12,478 bases of DNA from Allobaculum sp. (GTDB taxonomy: Bacteria > Bacillota_I > Bacilli_A > Erysipelotrichales > Erysipelotrichaceae), in the NCBI GenBank assembly GCA_014803815.1, contig JAAVAY010000027.1, positions 1 to 12,478 of the forward strand, read 5' to 3'. The position numbers were made by a program, and so were the translations under genes. Positions 1 to 6,480 of the stretch are shown here, one piece after another (position 1 is the first letter of the stretch; each line of letters begins with the position of its first letter). The notes beneath the pieces were generated by a model that did no database searches, was not told where the DNA came from, and worked only from the letters and a program-made list of their open reading frames with translations.

Positions 1-1451
1 ATCAACATCACTAAGCGGTCGATGCCAAGGCCTACACCACCCGTAGGAGGCATACCATATTCGAGGGCTTCAACGTAATCAACATCCATATCGTTGGCTT
101 CATCATCCCCGAGTTCTCTTAAAACGAGTTGGCTTTCAAAGCGTTCTCTTTGATCAATCGGATCGTTGAGTTCAGAGAAGGCGTTGGCGTATTCATGGCC
201 TTTGATGAATAACTCATAGCGATCGGTAAACCGCGAATCTTTGGCGTTTTTCTTCGCCAAAGGAGAAATCTCAATGGGGTAATGGTAGACAAAGGTAGGC
301 TGTTCGAGGGTTTCTTCCACGTATTTTTCAAAGAAGAGATCCAAAATGTGGCCAACGGAGTTGTGTTTCTTTTCGAGTTCAATACCATGCTCCGTGGCTA
401 AGGCTTTTGCTTCTTCAAAATCGGTGATGGCTTCAAAGTCGATGCCCGTTTTTTCTTGGACAGCTTCAGACATCTTGATGCGCTTAAAGGGCTTAGCCAA
501 ATCGATTTCGGTGCCTTGATAGGTGATCACTTGCGTGTCCTGCACCTCTTGAGCCACATAGCGGAAAAGACCTTCGATCAAATCCATCATCCCTTGTAAA
601 TCGGAGTAGGCCACATAGGCTTCCACAGTGGTAAATTCAGGATTGTGAGTTGGGTCCATGCCTTCATTGCGGAATAGACGCCCGATTTCATACACTCCTT
701 CTAGCCCGCCTACGATTAGACGCTTCAAATTGAGTTCTGTGGCAATACGTAAGTACATATCGATATCCAGGGTATTATGATGGGTCACGAAAGGACGAGC
801 AGCTGCACCGCCTAAAATGGTATTGAGTACAGGGGTTTCAACTTCGATCAAGCCTTGGCCATCCAAATACCGTTGAATCGCGCGGATGATGCGGGGACGC
901 ATCACGGCAATGGTGCGGGCTTCTTCGTTCATGATTAAATCGACATAACGACGGCGAAAGCGCTCTTCTGTATCGGTCAAGCCATGGAATTTTTCTGGCA
1001 AGGGACGTAAGGCTTTGGAGAGGTGCGTGTATTCCTTAGCGCGAATGGCTAAATCGCCATGATCGGTTTTCATCAAGATGCCTTCGATGCCAACAATGTC
1101 TCCAATATCACTCTTTTTGTATAGTTCATAGGCTTCCGGCCCCACGACATCTTGGCGGACATACACTTGAATCTTTCCATCGATATCTTGAATGTGCATA
1201 AAGCCGGCTTTACCCATACGGCGCTTGGTCATGATGCGACCAGCGACTTTAACAGGAACTTCTACGGCTTCGAGCTCCTCTTTGGTTTTATCTTGATAAA
1301 CAGGAACAATGTCATTGGTTTTGTGGGTACGAGTGTACGCTTGACCAAAGGGATCAATGCCCATGTCGATGAGATCTTGCATTTTTTGGCGTCTGACTTT
1401 TTCTTGCTCAGTCAGTTTTACGCCATTGTTCTTCTTTTGTTTCTGGCTCAT
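1..1451 (-). CDS. lysS: Lysyl-tRNA synthetase, class II (3' end cut by window edge)
   Basis: Charges tRNA-Lys with lysine in the cytoplasm. About 483 residues are readable from the ATG at 1451. An N-terminal OB-fold anticodon-binding region contains [18 protein letters not shown]. It is followed by the class II catalytic core: FRRRYVDLI, the motif 1 region ending in [15 protein letters not shown], motif 2 [15 protein letters not shown] (near residue 260) and motif 3 [13 protein letters not shown] at the extreme left edge. Only about 20 C-terminal residues should be missing compared with the usual length near 500. The start is supported by AGAAAGGA five bases upstream. No frameshift or internal stop was found on reading through. 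It follows tsaC on the same strand but has its own likely promoter in the 106-base gap. Confidence 0.97.
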   Translation of the reverse strand, partial: MSQKQKKNNGVKLTEQEKVRRQKMQDLIDMGIDPFGQAYTRTHKTNDIVPVYQDKTKEELEAVEVPVKVAGRIMTKRRMGKAGFMHIQDIDGKIQVYVRQDVVGPEAYELYKKSDIGDIVGIEGILMKTDHGDLAIRAKEYTHLSKALRPLPEKFHGLTDTEERFRRRYVDLIMNEEARTIAVMRPRIIRAIQRYLDGQGLIEVETPVLNTILGGAAARPFVTHHNTLDIDMYLRIATELNLKRLIVGGLEGVYEIGRLFRNEGMDPTHNPEFTTVEAYVAYSDLQGMMDLIEGLFRYVAQEVQDTQVITYQGTEIDLAKPFKRIKMSEAVQEKTGIDFEAITDFEEAKALATEHGIELEKKHNSVGHILDLFFEKYVEETLEQPTFVYHYPIEISPLAKKNAKDSRFTDRYELFIKGHEYANAFSELNDPIDQRERFESQLVLRELGDDEANDMDVDYVEALEYGMPPTGGVGLGIDRLVML

Positions 1452-1512
1452 GAAAATCCTTTCTAGGTTGGGACAAAAGAATGTTGTTCTTTTGAAAACC
1501 TTGCTGCTGTAA

Positions 1513-1541
1513 ACACTAGTGATTTTTCGAAAAGATGTCAA
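1513..1541 (-). promoter_or_regulatory. Probable sigma-A promoter of lysS
   Basis: On the minus strand a perfect -35 TTGACA (1541-1536) is followed by a 17-base spacer and a weak -10, TAGTGT (1518-1513). It lies about 60 bases upstream of the lysS start and just after the tsaC stop. The -35 is strong and the -10 poor, so the exact start of transcription is uncertain. Confidence 0.45.
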
Positions 1542-1567
1542 AGAAAAAGGGAAGGTCTCAAGCCTTC
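1538..1567 (-). terminator. Weak possible terminator after tsaC
   Basis: On the minus strand a 5-bp GAAGG/CCTTC stem with a 7-base loop overlaps the tsaC stop codon and is followed by CCCTTTTTCTTT. The stem is short, so read-through from tsaC into lysS is likely. Confidence 0.3.
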
Positions 1568-2166
1568 GAAATGGCTTCTTGGATTTGGGCCAGCGAAATG
1601 GGGCCTTCGCGTAAAATTTTGGGGGTGTCTTGGGTGCAATCGACAATGGTCGAGGCTTGCATCTCCTTGCACTCCCCTTCTAAAATGCCATCTAAATCTG
1701 GAAGCATCGCTTTAGCCTGCTCTTGATTGAGCGCTGCTGGTTGTCCCGAAACATTGGCTGAGGAAACCATCAAAGGGACATTGAGCCCATCTAAAATCGA
1801 AAGCAAGACAGGGGCGTTGGGAATACGCAAAGCGATGGTGTCTTTGCCATTAGTGTAAAAGCGATCCACCTCAGGCTTGAGGGCCACAATCAGGGTTAGA
1901 GGGCCGGGTAAAAAGGCCTTGGCGATGGCTAAAGCCATCGGGCTTAAAGGTTCGATGAGCGACTTAACTTGTTCAAGATGGCTACACATCAGTGGAATAG
2001 GCTTATTTTGATCACGATGCTTCATGGCTTTTAACCGCTCTAAGGCGAGCTTATTTCCATATATTACCCCTATCCCATACACAGTATCGGTGGGAAAGGA
2101 AAGAACCTCGCCATTTTGAAACGCGTTCACCATTGCCTCAATATCCTTGGCGGTGTATTGTTTCAT
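1558..2166 (-). CDS. tsaC: L-threonylcarbamoyladenylate synthase (TsaC/YrdC/Sua5 family)
   Basis: Makes threonylcarbamoyl-AMP from threonine, bicarbonate and ATP, the first step of t6A37 formation in ANN-decoding tRNAs; cytoplasmic. The protein is 202 residues, the size of the short TsaC type without the extra Sua5 C-terminal domain. Diagnostic stretches appear in order: PTDTVYGIG (25-33), [12 protein letters not shown] (about 49-60), [28 protein letters not shown] and ILREGP near the C-terminus. The same frame stays open 83 codons further upstream, but I chose the ATG at 2166 because it has GGAG seven bases upstream, matches the usual family N-terminus, and the upstream extension is antisense to the mnmE intron and lacks family features. 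It is divergent from mnmE and upstream of lysS, a tRNA-function cluster. No clear promoter was picked out. Confidence 0.94.
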   Translation of the reverse strand: MKQYTAKDIEAMVNAFQNGEVLSFPTDTVYGIGVIYGNKLALERLKAMKHRDQNKPIPLMCSHLEQVKSLIEPLSPMALAIAKAFLPGPLTLIVALKPEVDRFYTNGKDTIALRIPNAPVLLSILDGLNVPLMVSSANVSGQPAALNQEQAKAMLPDLDGILEGECKEMQASTIVDCTQDTPKILREGPISLAQIQEAISKA

Positions 2167-2202
2167 ACATTTCTCCAAAAATTCAAATAAACATAAAATA
2201 TA

Positions 2203-2219
2203 GAAAGGATGAATCCATT
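2203..2219 (+). promoter_or_regulatory. mnmE: mnmE 5' exon: Shine-Dalgarno and predicted AUU initiation codon
   Basis: AGAAAGGA (2203-2209 region) is the same Shine-Dalgarno seen before lysS and the LUD gene. In those genes the start codon comes 5-7 bases later; here that position holds ATT (2217-2219), immediately followed by the predicted intron. The ATG at 2209 directly abuts the Shine-Dalgarno with no spacer and would be out of frame with mnmE after the predicted splice. No convincing promoter was identified; a -10-like TAAAAT lies at 2194-2199, but it would start RNA too late to include the Shine-Dalgarno. Confidence 0.55.
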
Positions 2220-2683
2220 TTGTTTGATTGATCTTGACTGAAGCTGCACAGTCAAGATGGTCCACTCGCCAAGAAATTGACGAGATTGCACTGCTCGAAT
2301 TGCTGGAACACCCTAAAGCCAACTCACAACAACAACGCTTTGAAACAAAGGCCTTGTGAATGTCGCGTAAGCAGAAACAAGCAGTTGGATGCCACAATGG
2401 GCAATCAGCAGCCAAGCTTCGAAGAGAAGAAGGTTCAACGACTATCCCTCAGGGAGTAGAAATGAAGCCATTTCCAAGCGGGCAGCCCTTCGGCTTGAAT
2501 CCCTTTCTTTTTTAAGCCAAGGTGAAGATATAGTCTGTGCTTGTCTGAAAGGACAAGAAGGGAATTCCCTGCATGATCTTTGCGCCATCATGTGAACACC
2601 AAACGGAAAAAGAGATCGAAAAGAGCGATAAAGCAAGTCTTTTCAGCTTTCCATTTTTCTTTTCCTCTTTTTCTACTTAACAG
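2220..2683 (+). ncRNA. Group I self-splicing intron (IA-like), no endonuclease ORF
   Basis: About 464 bases. The conserved core elements are visible: Q-like CAATCAGCAGCC (2402-2413), R GGTTCAACGACTAT (2432-2445) and S GAAGATATAGTC (2524-2535). Helices that pair by eye: P1 2215-2222/2253-2260 with the required U2219·G2256; P2 2265-2268/2281-2284; P3 CTGCTCG 2291-2297/CGGGCAG 2479-2485; P4 2300-2305/2406-2411; P5 2311-2313/2399-2401, extended by 2319-2324/2383-2388; P7 2440-2445/2530-2535; P7.1 2446-2449/2451-2454; P7.2 2459-2464/2469-2474; P8 2492-2496/2514-2518; P9 2540-2545/2552-2557 with a GAAA loop. P9.0 (UGU 2536-2538 with ACA 2680-2682) places the terminal G at 2683. A 9-bp helix, 2606-2614/2665-2673, closes the 3' tail. 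P7.1/P7.2 hairpins point to subgroup IA, common in phages. It is inserted at the mnmE start codon. No P10 was evident. Confidence 0.9.
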
Positions 2684-4039
2684 GATACCATTGCGGCGAT
2701 TGCCACGCCGCTTGCGGCTTCGGCCATTTCCATTATTCGCCTTTCGGGTCCCGATGCTCTTTCCATTGTGGATCAGATGTGTACGCGAAATGTAGCCGAT
2801 CAAAAAAGCCATACCATTCAATATGGCTTTATTATCGATCAAGACCAAGCTTTCATCGATGAAGTCTTGATCAGTGTCTTTCGGGCACCTAAGTCCTACA
2901 CCTGTGAAGATGTAGTGGAGATCAATGCCCATGGTGGCCCCTATGTGGCTCGCCAAGTTTTACAACGTGCGCTTTCTTTAGGGGCGCGCTTAGCCAATCC
3001 AGGCGAATTTACTCAGCGCGCTTTCTTAAATGGACGCATCGATTTATCTCAAGCGGAAGCAGTTGAGGATATGATTGAAGCCTCGAATGAAGGAGCCCGT
3101 CGCCAAGCCATCGACTCCATTCGTGGCGAAATTCGCAAACTTTTAGAGCCTTTAATCGAGGAATTGATGAATCTGATCGCCAACATCGAAGTCAATGTGG
3201 ACTATCCTGAGTACGAAGATGCTGAGCAATTGACTGCCCAAACTCTCTTGCCTCGCTCTAAAGGCCTTCTTGAACAAATGGATGCGCTTTTGGCTTGCTC
3301 GAAAAAAGGGTTTGCCTTACAAGATGGCATTCAAACCGTCATCATTGGCCGCCCTAATGTGGGAAAAAGCTCACTTTTAAATGCCTTGTTGCATGAAGAA
3401 AAAGCCATTGTCACCGACATCGCTGGCACGACACGGGATTTAGTGGAGGGGCGCTTATTGGTTGGGCCTTTTGCGCTGAATTTAGTCGACACGGCGGGAA
3501 TTCGCCAAGGAGCTGATCAAATTGAACAAATCGGCATTGAAAAAAGCCGCCAATCTATGGAGAAGGCCGACTTGATTCTTTTAGTTTTGGATGGCTCTCA
3601 ACCCCTGGATTCCCAAGATTACGATTTATTGGAACAAACCAAAGATAAAAAGCGCATTGTCCTCATCAATAAGCAAGATTTACCCGAAGCGTTTTCTTTG
3701 GATTCGCTTCTCTTACAAGAAAGGGATCAAGAGCGCATCATTTCCATCAGTGCTAAAGATGGCGACATTGCTCCTTTAGAACGGGCTCTAGAAGAACTCT
3801 TTGATGCTGATGGATTTGTATGGCAACCAAGGCTTTCCAATGAACGCCAAATTGGCTTATTGCAACAAGCGCGTCAAGATTTGTTAAACGCTAAGGAAGC
3901 TATGGAGCTAGGAGTAGAGCCAGATCTTATCGAAATGGACTTACTAGCCAGCCATGACCATCTCAAAGAGATTTTAGGAGAAGTCCATCGAGATGATTTA
4001 CTCGATACCTTATTTTCCCGCTTCTGCTTGGGCAAATAA
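2684..4039 (+). CDS. mnmE: tRNA modification GTPase MnmE (coding part after the intron)
   Basis: With MnmG, MnmE installs the carboxymethylaminomethyl group on U34 of tRNAs reading split-box codons; cytoplasmic GTPase. Reading starts DTIAAIATPLAASAISIIRL, which is the canonical MnmE N-terminus minus its initiator Met; with that residue the protein is 452 aa, normal for the family. The N-terminal folate-binding domain shows IRLSGPDA, VEINAHGGPYVA and NPGEFTQRAFLNGRIDLSQAEAVEDMI. The G domain shows GRPNVGKSS (about 223-231), AGTTRD (248-253), DTAG (270-273), NKQD (330-333) and a SAK G5. The C-terminus is FCLGK, matching the CxGK rule with its catalytic Cys. In genomic DNA an in-frame TAA at 2678-2680 lies just upstream, so full-length translation needs splicing. 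The first in-frame start in unspliced RNA is GTG at 2768, which would drop conserved sequence. A weak stem (4039-4043/4050-4054 plus GATTTT) may be a terminator. Confidence 0.95.
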   Translation, partial: DTIAAIATPLAASAISIIRLSGPDALSIVDQMCTRNVADQKSHTIQYGFIIDQDQAFIDEVLISVFRAPKSYTCEDVVEINAHGGPYVARQVLQRALSLGARLANPGEFTQRAFLNGRIDLSQAEAVEDMIEASNEGARRQAIDSIRGEIRKLLEPLIEELMNLIANIEVNVDYPEYEDAEQLTAQTLLPRSKGLLEQMDALLACSKKGFALQDGIQTVIIGRPNVGKSSLLNALLHEEKAIVTDIAGTTRDLVEGRLLVGPFALNLVDTAGIRQGADQIEQIGIEKSRQSMEKADLILLVLDGSQPLDSQDYDLLEQTKDKKRIVLINKQDLPEAFSLDSLLLQERDQERIISISAKDGDIAPLERALEELFDADGFVWQPRLSNERQIGLLQQARQDLLNAKEAMELGVEPDLIEMDLLASHDHLKEILGEVHRDDLLDTLFSRFCLGK

Positions 4040-4081
4040 GACTCTCTCTAGTCTGATTTTCGGTAGGCTTAAAACAACAAA

Positions 4082-4112
4082 ACCATTTTTTCCCATACTT
4101 TGCAAAAATGGT
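4082..4112 (+). promoter_or_regulatory. Inverted repeat abutting the DUF1622 gene's Shine-Dalgarno
   Basis: ACCATTTTT (4082-4090) and AAAAATGGT (4104-4112) form a perfect 9-bp stem with a 13-base loop. It ends directly before AAAGGAG (4113-4119), the Shine-Dalgarno of the next gene. It is not followed by a T-run on either strand, so it is not an ordinary terminator. It could stabilise the mRNA or affect ribosome access; this is inference. Confidence 0.4.
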
Positions 4113-4128
4113 AAAGGAGCAGATTTCT

Positions 4129-4584
4129 ATGTATTCTCAACTCATGCTGACCATTTTGAAAGAAGACGCCTATATGTCAGCATCCACCAAGTTCTTACAT
4201 GAATTGACCGTAGACATAGCGGCCTTAGCGATGTATGTTTTAGAGCTTCTTTCCATCGCGTTGATTGTCTATTCTACCGTGGTGGCTTTTGTAAAGCTCT
4301 TCCGTCATGATCGCTATGCCCGCATTTACTTGTTGCATGGCCAATCCATTGGCTTAAGCTTTAAACTTGGTGCCGAAATTTTACGGACCGTTACCGCAAC
4401 CTCTTTGCTTGATATTACCGAAGTCTTCTTATTGATCGTCATCAAAGCGTGTATGGTGCTTTTGATCGAACGAGAACTTAAGTCAGCGGATGCCGAAAAT
4501 GAATTTCCCACTTCTGAAGAGGCCACTAAAACACCCCACGTCCAACATGTCAAGACGGGATCCTATCGCAATAAGTCTAAGTAA
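4129..4584 (+). CDS. Small integral membrane protein, DUF1622-like
   Basis: Function unknown. The 151-residue protein has about three hydrophobic segments: residues 28-57 (VDIAALAMYVLELLSIALIV...), a second amphipathic/hydrophobic one near 71-90, and a third near 96-114 (DITEVFLLIVIKACMVLLI) that runs into IERELK. The sequence RIYLLHGQSIGLSFKLGAEILRT followed by a helix and an ERELK end resembles the DUF1622 family of small bacterial membrane proteins as I remember it. The C-terminal 35 residues are polar and probably cytoplasmic. An earlier in-frame ATG at 4108 exists, but the ATG at 4129 is preferred because AAAGGAG lies nine bases before it and the earlier one has no such site. It lies 89 bases after mnmE and ends at a strong terminator, so it may be read from mnmE or from an unseen promoter. 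Confidence 0.8.
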   Translation: MYSQLMLTILKEDAYMSASTKFLHELTVDIAALAMYVLELLSIALIVYSTVVAFVKLFRHDRYARIYLLHGQSIGLSFKLGAEILRTVTATSLLDITEVFLLIVIKACMVLLIERELKSADAENEFPTSEEATKTPHVQHVKTGSYRNKSK

Positions 4585-4590
4585 AGTCGC

Positions 4591-4621
4591 AAAAGCTCCT
4601 AAAGAAAAGGGAGCTTTTTTT
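4591..4621 (+). terminator. Rho-independent terminator after the DUF1622 gene
   Basis: AAAAGCTCC (4591-4599) pairs with GGAGCTTTT (4610-4618) across a purine-rich loop and runs into a T tract ending at 4621. It sits seven bases after the stop codon and separates the membrane protein from the LUD gene. Confidence 0.9.
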
Positions 4622-4690
4622 GTTGGCCTTTTCTTTCTTTTGATGTGGGCTAAAGTTTTATAGAAGGAACCTAGAAAGAAAGGAACTCGT

Positions 4691-5299
4691 ATGGACTTTT
4701 CAACCGTGAAAAAAAACTTAGAAGCTAGAGGCTATAAAGTACGTATTTTTGAAACCGCCAAAGAGGCGACTCAGTATTTGAATGAGCAAATCGATCAAAA
4801 AACCGTCGGTTTTGGTGGTTCCGTAACCTTAGCCCAGATGAATCTTATGGAAGCGTTACAAGAGCACAACACTGTATTTTGGCACAATCGCACGCCGCAA
4901 GGCGAAGATCCGAATGCTATTCGCCAAGCGGCCAGCCAAGCCGAGGTATATGTCTCTTCAGTGAATGGCTTAGCGGAAAGTGGTGAAATCATCAACATCG
5001 ATGGCACCTGCAATCGCTTAGCTTCCCTTTTCTATGGCCATGACCAAGTCTATTTGGTCATCGGCCAAAACAAATTGGCTAAGGATTACGATCAAGCTCT
5101 CTTCCGCGCTCGCAATGTGGCCGCTCCTTTAAATGCCAAACGGGTAGGCGTGAAAACACCTTGTGCGATTCATGGCGATCGCTGCTATGACTGTAAAAGC
5201 CCTGAGCGCATTTGTCGTGGACTTTTAGTCCTTTGGGAAAAGCCCAACAATGGCGCGAGGTATGAAATTGTTTTGGTTAACGAAGACTTAGGATATTAG
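4691..5299 (+). CDS. LUD-domain (LutC/YkgG-like, DUF162) protein
   Basis: LUD-domain proteins include LutC and LutB of the iron-sulfur L-lactate oxidation complex; many stand-alone members have unknown roles. The 202-residue protein is a single LUD domain: GFGGSVTLAQMNLMEAL (about 41-57), NRTPQGEDPNAIRQ (about 66-79), SVNGLAESGEIINIDGTCNR (about 93-112), YLVIGQNKLAKDYDQALFRARN. A C-terminal cysteine cluster, C-x6-C-x2-C-x6-C (starting at TPCAIHGDRCYDC), could hold a metal or iron-sulfur centre; I recall a similar Cys pattern in clostridial members. The start has AGAAAGGA seven bases upstream. It is flanked by terminators on both sides, so it is monocistronic. No lutA or lutB lies next to it, so a role in lactate oxidation is not supported by context. 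Confidence 0.9.
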   Translation: MDFSTVKKNLEARGYKVRIFETAKEATQYLNEQIDQKTVGFGGSVTLAQMNLMEALQEHNTVFWHNRTPQGEDPNAIRQAASQAEVYVSSVNGLAESGEIINIDGTCNRLASLFYGHDQVYLVIGQNKLAKDYDQALFRARNVAAPLNAKRVGVKTPCAIHGDRCYDCKSPERICRGLLVLWEKPNNGARYEIVLVNEDLGY

Positions 5300-5328
5300 A
5301 AGGCATGGAAAGATCCATGTCTTTTTTT
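5300..5328 (+). terminator. Rho-independent terminator after the LUD gene
   Basis: AGGCATGGA (5301-5309) pairs with TCCATGTCT (5314-5322), including one G·T pair, across an AAGA loop and is followed by seven Ts (5322-5328). It lies directly after the stop codon. Confidence 0.93.
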
Positions 5329-5332
5329 GACC

Positions 5333-5360
5333 AAAAGAAAAAGCCTAGCGAGGCTAGGCT
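5333..5360 (-). terminator. Rho-independent terminator of the acetylation operon
   Basis: On the minus strand AGCCTAGC (5360-5353) pairs with GCTAGGCT (5349-5342) over a CTC loop, followed by TTTTCTTTT. The stop codon of the lipoprotein gene (5356-5354) lies inside the 5' arm of the stem. With the plus-strand terminator at 5300-5328 it forms a back-to-back convergent barrier. Confidence 0.92.
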
Positions 5361-6397
5361 GCTAAATGACTTTCAGAATTTAAAATCAAATCTCCTGGAT
5401 TGACGCAATTTTCACCGCCTTGATCTGGAACGGATGGAGTGGTTGTCGTCGTGCCACCAGAGCTAGTCGGTGTACTGGGGGCTTCGGTAGGGTTGACAAT
5501 GGGTGTTCCATAGGTTGGATCCACAGCAGGAGAAGATGGAGTTGTGGTGGAGACATCGCTTGTAGGTGGAATATAGATGGGTTCATCATAATAGTAATCA
5601 TCTTCCACATACGTTGGTTCTTGAACGGTTGGCGTTTCCACTACGGGTTGTGTAGAAGTGGGGGTTTCTACAGTCGGTGTGGTTTGAACAGGTTCTTGGG
5701 TTTGAGGTTCTTCAGACTCTTCGATTGTTTCATCCACAGCGATTTCTTCTTCTACAGGAACTGGAGCTTCATAGTCTTGAGACGACATCGTTTGACCATC
5801 TTGGCGCCAAGTCATCACCAATTCGTCATCTTCTATCTTCAAAATACTTTGTAAAGAAAGCGTAGAGCTTTGGCTACTTGTTGTGCTAGAGGTGTTGGAA
5901 GCGCTAGACGTACTGGAAGCAGTAGAGGACGTACTCGAAGTACTGGAGGTTCTAGAATCCTGAATGACCATGGCTGCATCAAATAAAGCTGCCGTGGGAA
6001 AGACAGGCATCGTATACGTTAGAGTTTCTCCATCTTTTTTGGCTTGAATTTCAAGGGACATCCCAATGGATTTATCCCCACTTTGGACATACAAATCCGC
6101 TTGTTCACCACTTTTCCATTGGCCTTTGGTGGGCATGAGTTCTGGAGACGTGACGTTTTCATCGCTTTCAATGGGAACCAATTTAATGGAGTCAATATCA
6201 AGCCCTGTATTGTTGGTAAAAACCACACGCAAGGCTTGGCTGGTCGGGGTTCCAAAGACTAAATTTTCTTTGACCACTGTACTAATCGAAGAAGAAGCTT
6301 GGCTGCTGCTGGTCTTGTCTTCATTAGAAGAGCATCCAGTGAAGACAAATCCAGCCACCAATAGCCCCGACAACAATTGTTTGGTGGGTATATTCAT
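5354..6397 (-). CDS. Lipoprotein with Ser/Thr- and Pro/acid-rich low-complexity regions
   Basis: A predicted surface lipoprotein of 347 residues with no family I recognise. The signal peptide is short (MNIPTKQLLSGLLVAGFVFTGC) with a lipobox ending in Cys22. Residues about 42-146 look like a beta-rich folded domain (LRVVFTNNTGLDIDSIKLVP, LEIQAKKDGETLTYTMPVF). A Ser/Thr-only linker at about 150-180 follows, then a short ordered segment (ILKIEDDELVMTWRQDG, about 185-201). The rest, to about 330, is rich in Glu, Pro and Thr with a YVEDDYYYDEPIY tyrosine patch. It is the last gene after the MBOAT and DHHW genes, 83 bases downstream. The start is uncertain: GGAAAGGA is 11 bases before the ATG at 6397 but only five before an in-frame TTG at 6403. 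The tail could span or bind the cell wall; that is inference. Confidence 0.82.
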   Translation of the reverse strand: MNIPTKQLLSGLLVAGFVFTGCSSNEDKTSSSQASSSISTVVKENLVFGTPTSQALRVVFTNNTGLDIDSIKLVPIESDENVTSPELMPTKGQWKSGEQADLYVQSGDKSIGMSLEIQAKKDGETLTYTMPVFPTAALFDAAMVIQDSRTSSTSSTSSTASSTSSASNTSSTTSSQSSTLSLQSILKIEDDELVMTWRQDGQTMSSQDYEAPVPVEEEIAVDETIEESEEPQTQEPVQTTPTVETPTSTQPVVETPTVQEPTYVEDDYYYDEPIYIPPTSDVSTTTPSSPAVDPTYGTPIVNPTEAPSTPTSSGGTTTTTPSVPDQGGENCVNPGDLILNSESHLAA

Positions 6398-6418
6398 TTT
6401 CAAAAAAATCCTTTCCAA

Positions 6419-6447
6419 GCCCAAATGAGCTGTGCATGGCTTTGGGC
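6419..6447 (-). promoter_or_regulatory. Inverted repeat before the lipoprotein's Shine-Dalgarno
   Basis: GCCCAAA and TTTGGGC form a perfect 7-bp stem with a 15-base loop in the gap between the DHHW gene and the lipoprotein gene, ending just before TTGGAAAGGA. No T-run follows, so it is not a terminator. It may set the relative level of the last gene in the operon, for example by protecting an mRNA end. Confidence 0.35.
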
Positions 6448-6480
6448 TCTTGAAAGCTTATTTTGGCAAATTTTTCGCAC

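Noticed and set aside
2167..2214. Riboswitch upstream of the intron, by analogy with the C. difficile c-di-GMP/group I intron tandem
   Set aside because: Only about 40 A/T-rich bases separate the tsaC start from the Shine-Dalgarno, too few for an aptamer, unless the transcript starts inside tsaC; no such motif was seen there.
2167..2415. N-terminal extension of the tsaC reading frame up to 2415
   Set aside because: The extra 83 residues are antisense to the group I intron, Cys-rich, unlike TsaC, and the ATG at 2166 has a good ribosome site and the family N-terminus.
2560..2569. Palindrome GGGAATTCCC as an operator site
   Set aside because: It lies between P9 and another hairpin in the intron's 3' part and is better read as a peripheral RNA stem.
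2768..2770. GTG at 2768 as the mnmE start
   Set aside because: Sequence upstream of it in the same frame (DTIAAIATP to SIIRLSGPDA) is conserved MnmE N-terminal domain, so starting there would remove an essential part.
2277..2795. Short plus-strand reading frames inside and across the intron
   Set aside because: No ribosome sites and no endonuclease motifs (LAGLIDADG, GIY-YIG, HNH). The bases are explained by ribozyme helices and by mnmE in another frame.
5420..5854. Plus-strand frame antisense to the lipoprotein gene
   Set aside because: A mirror of the low-complexity Ser/Thr/Pro coding sequence; no ribosome site or recognisable domain.
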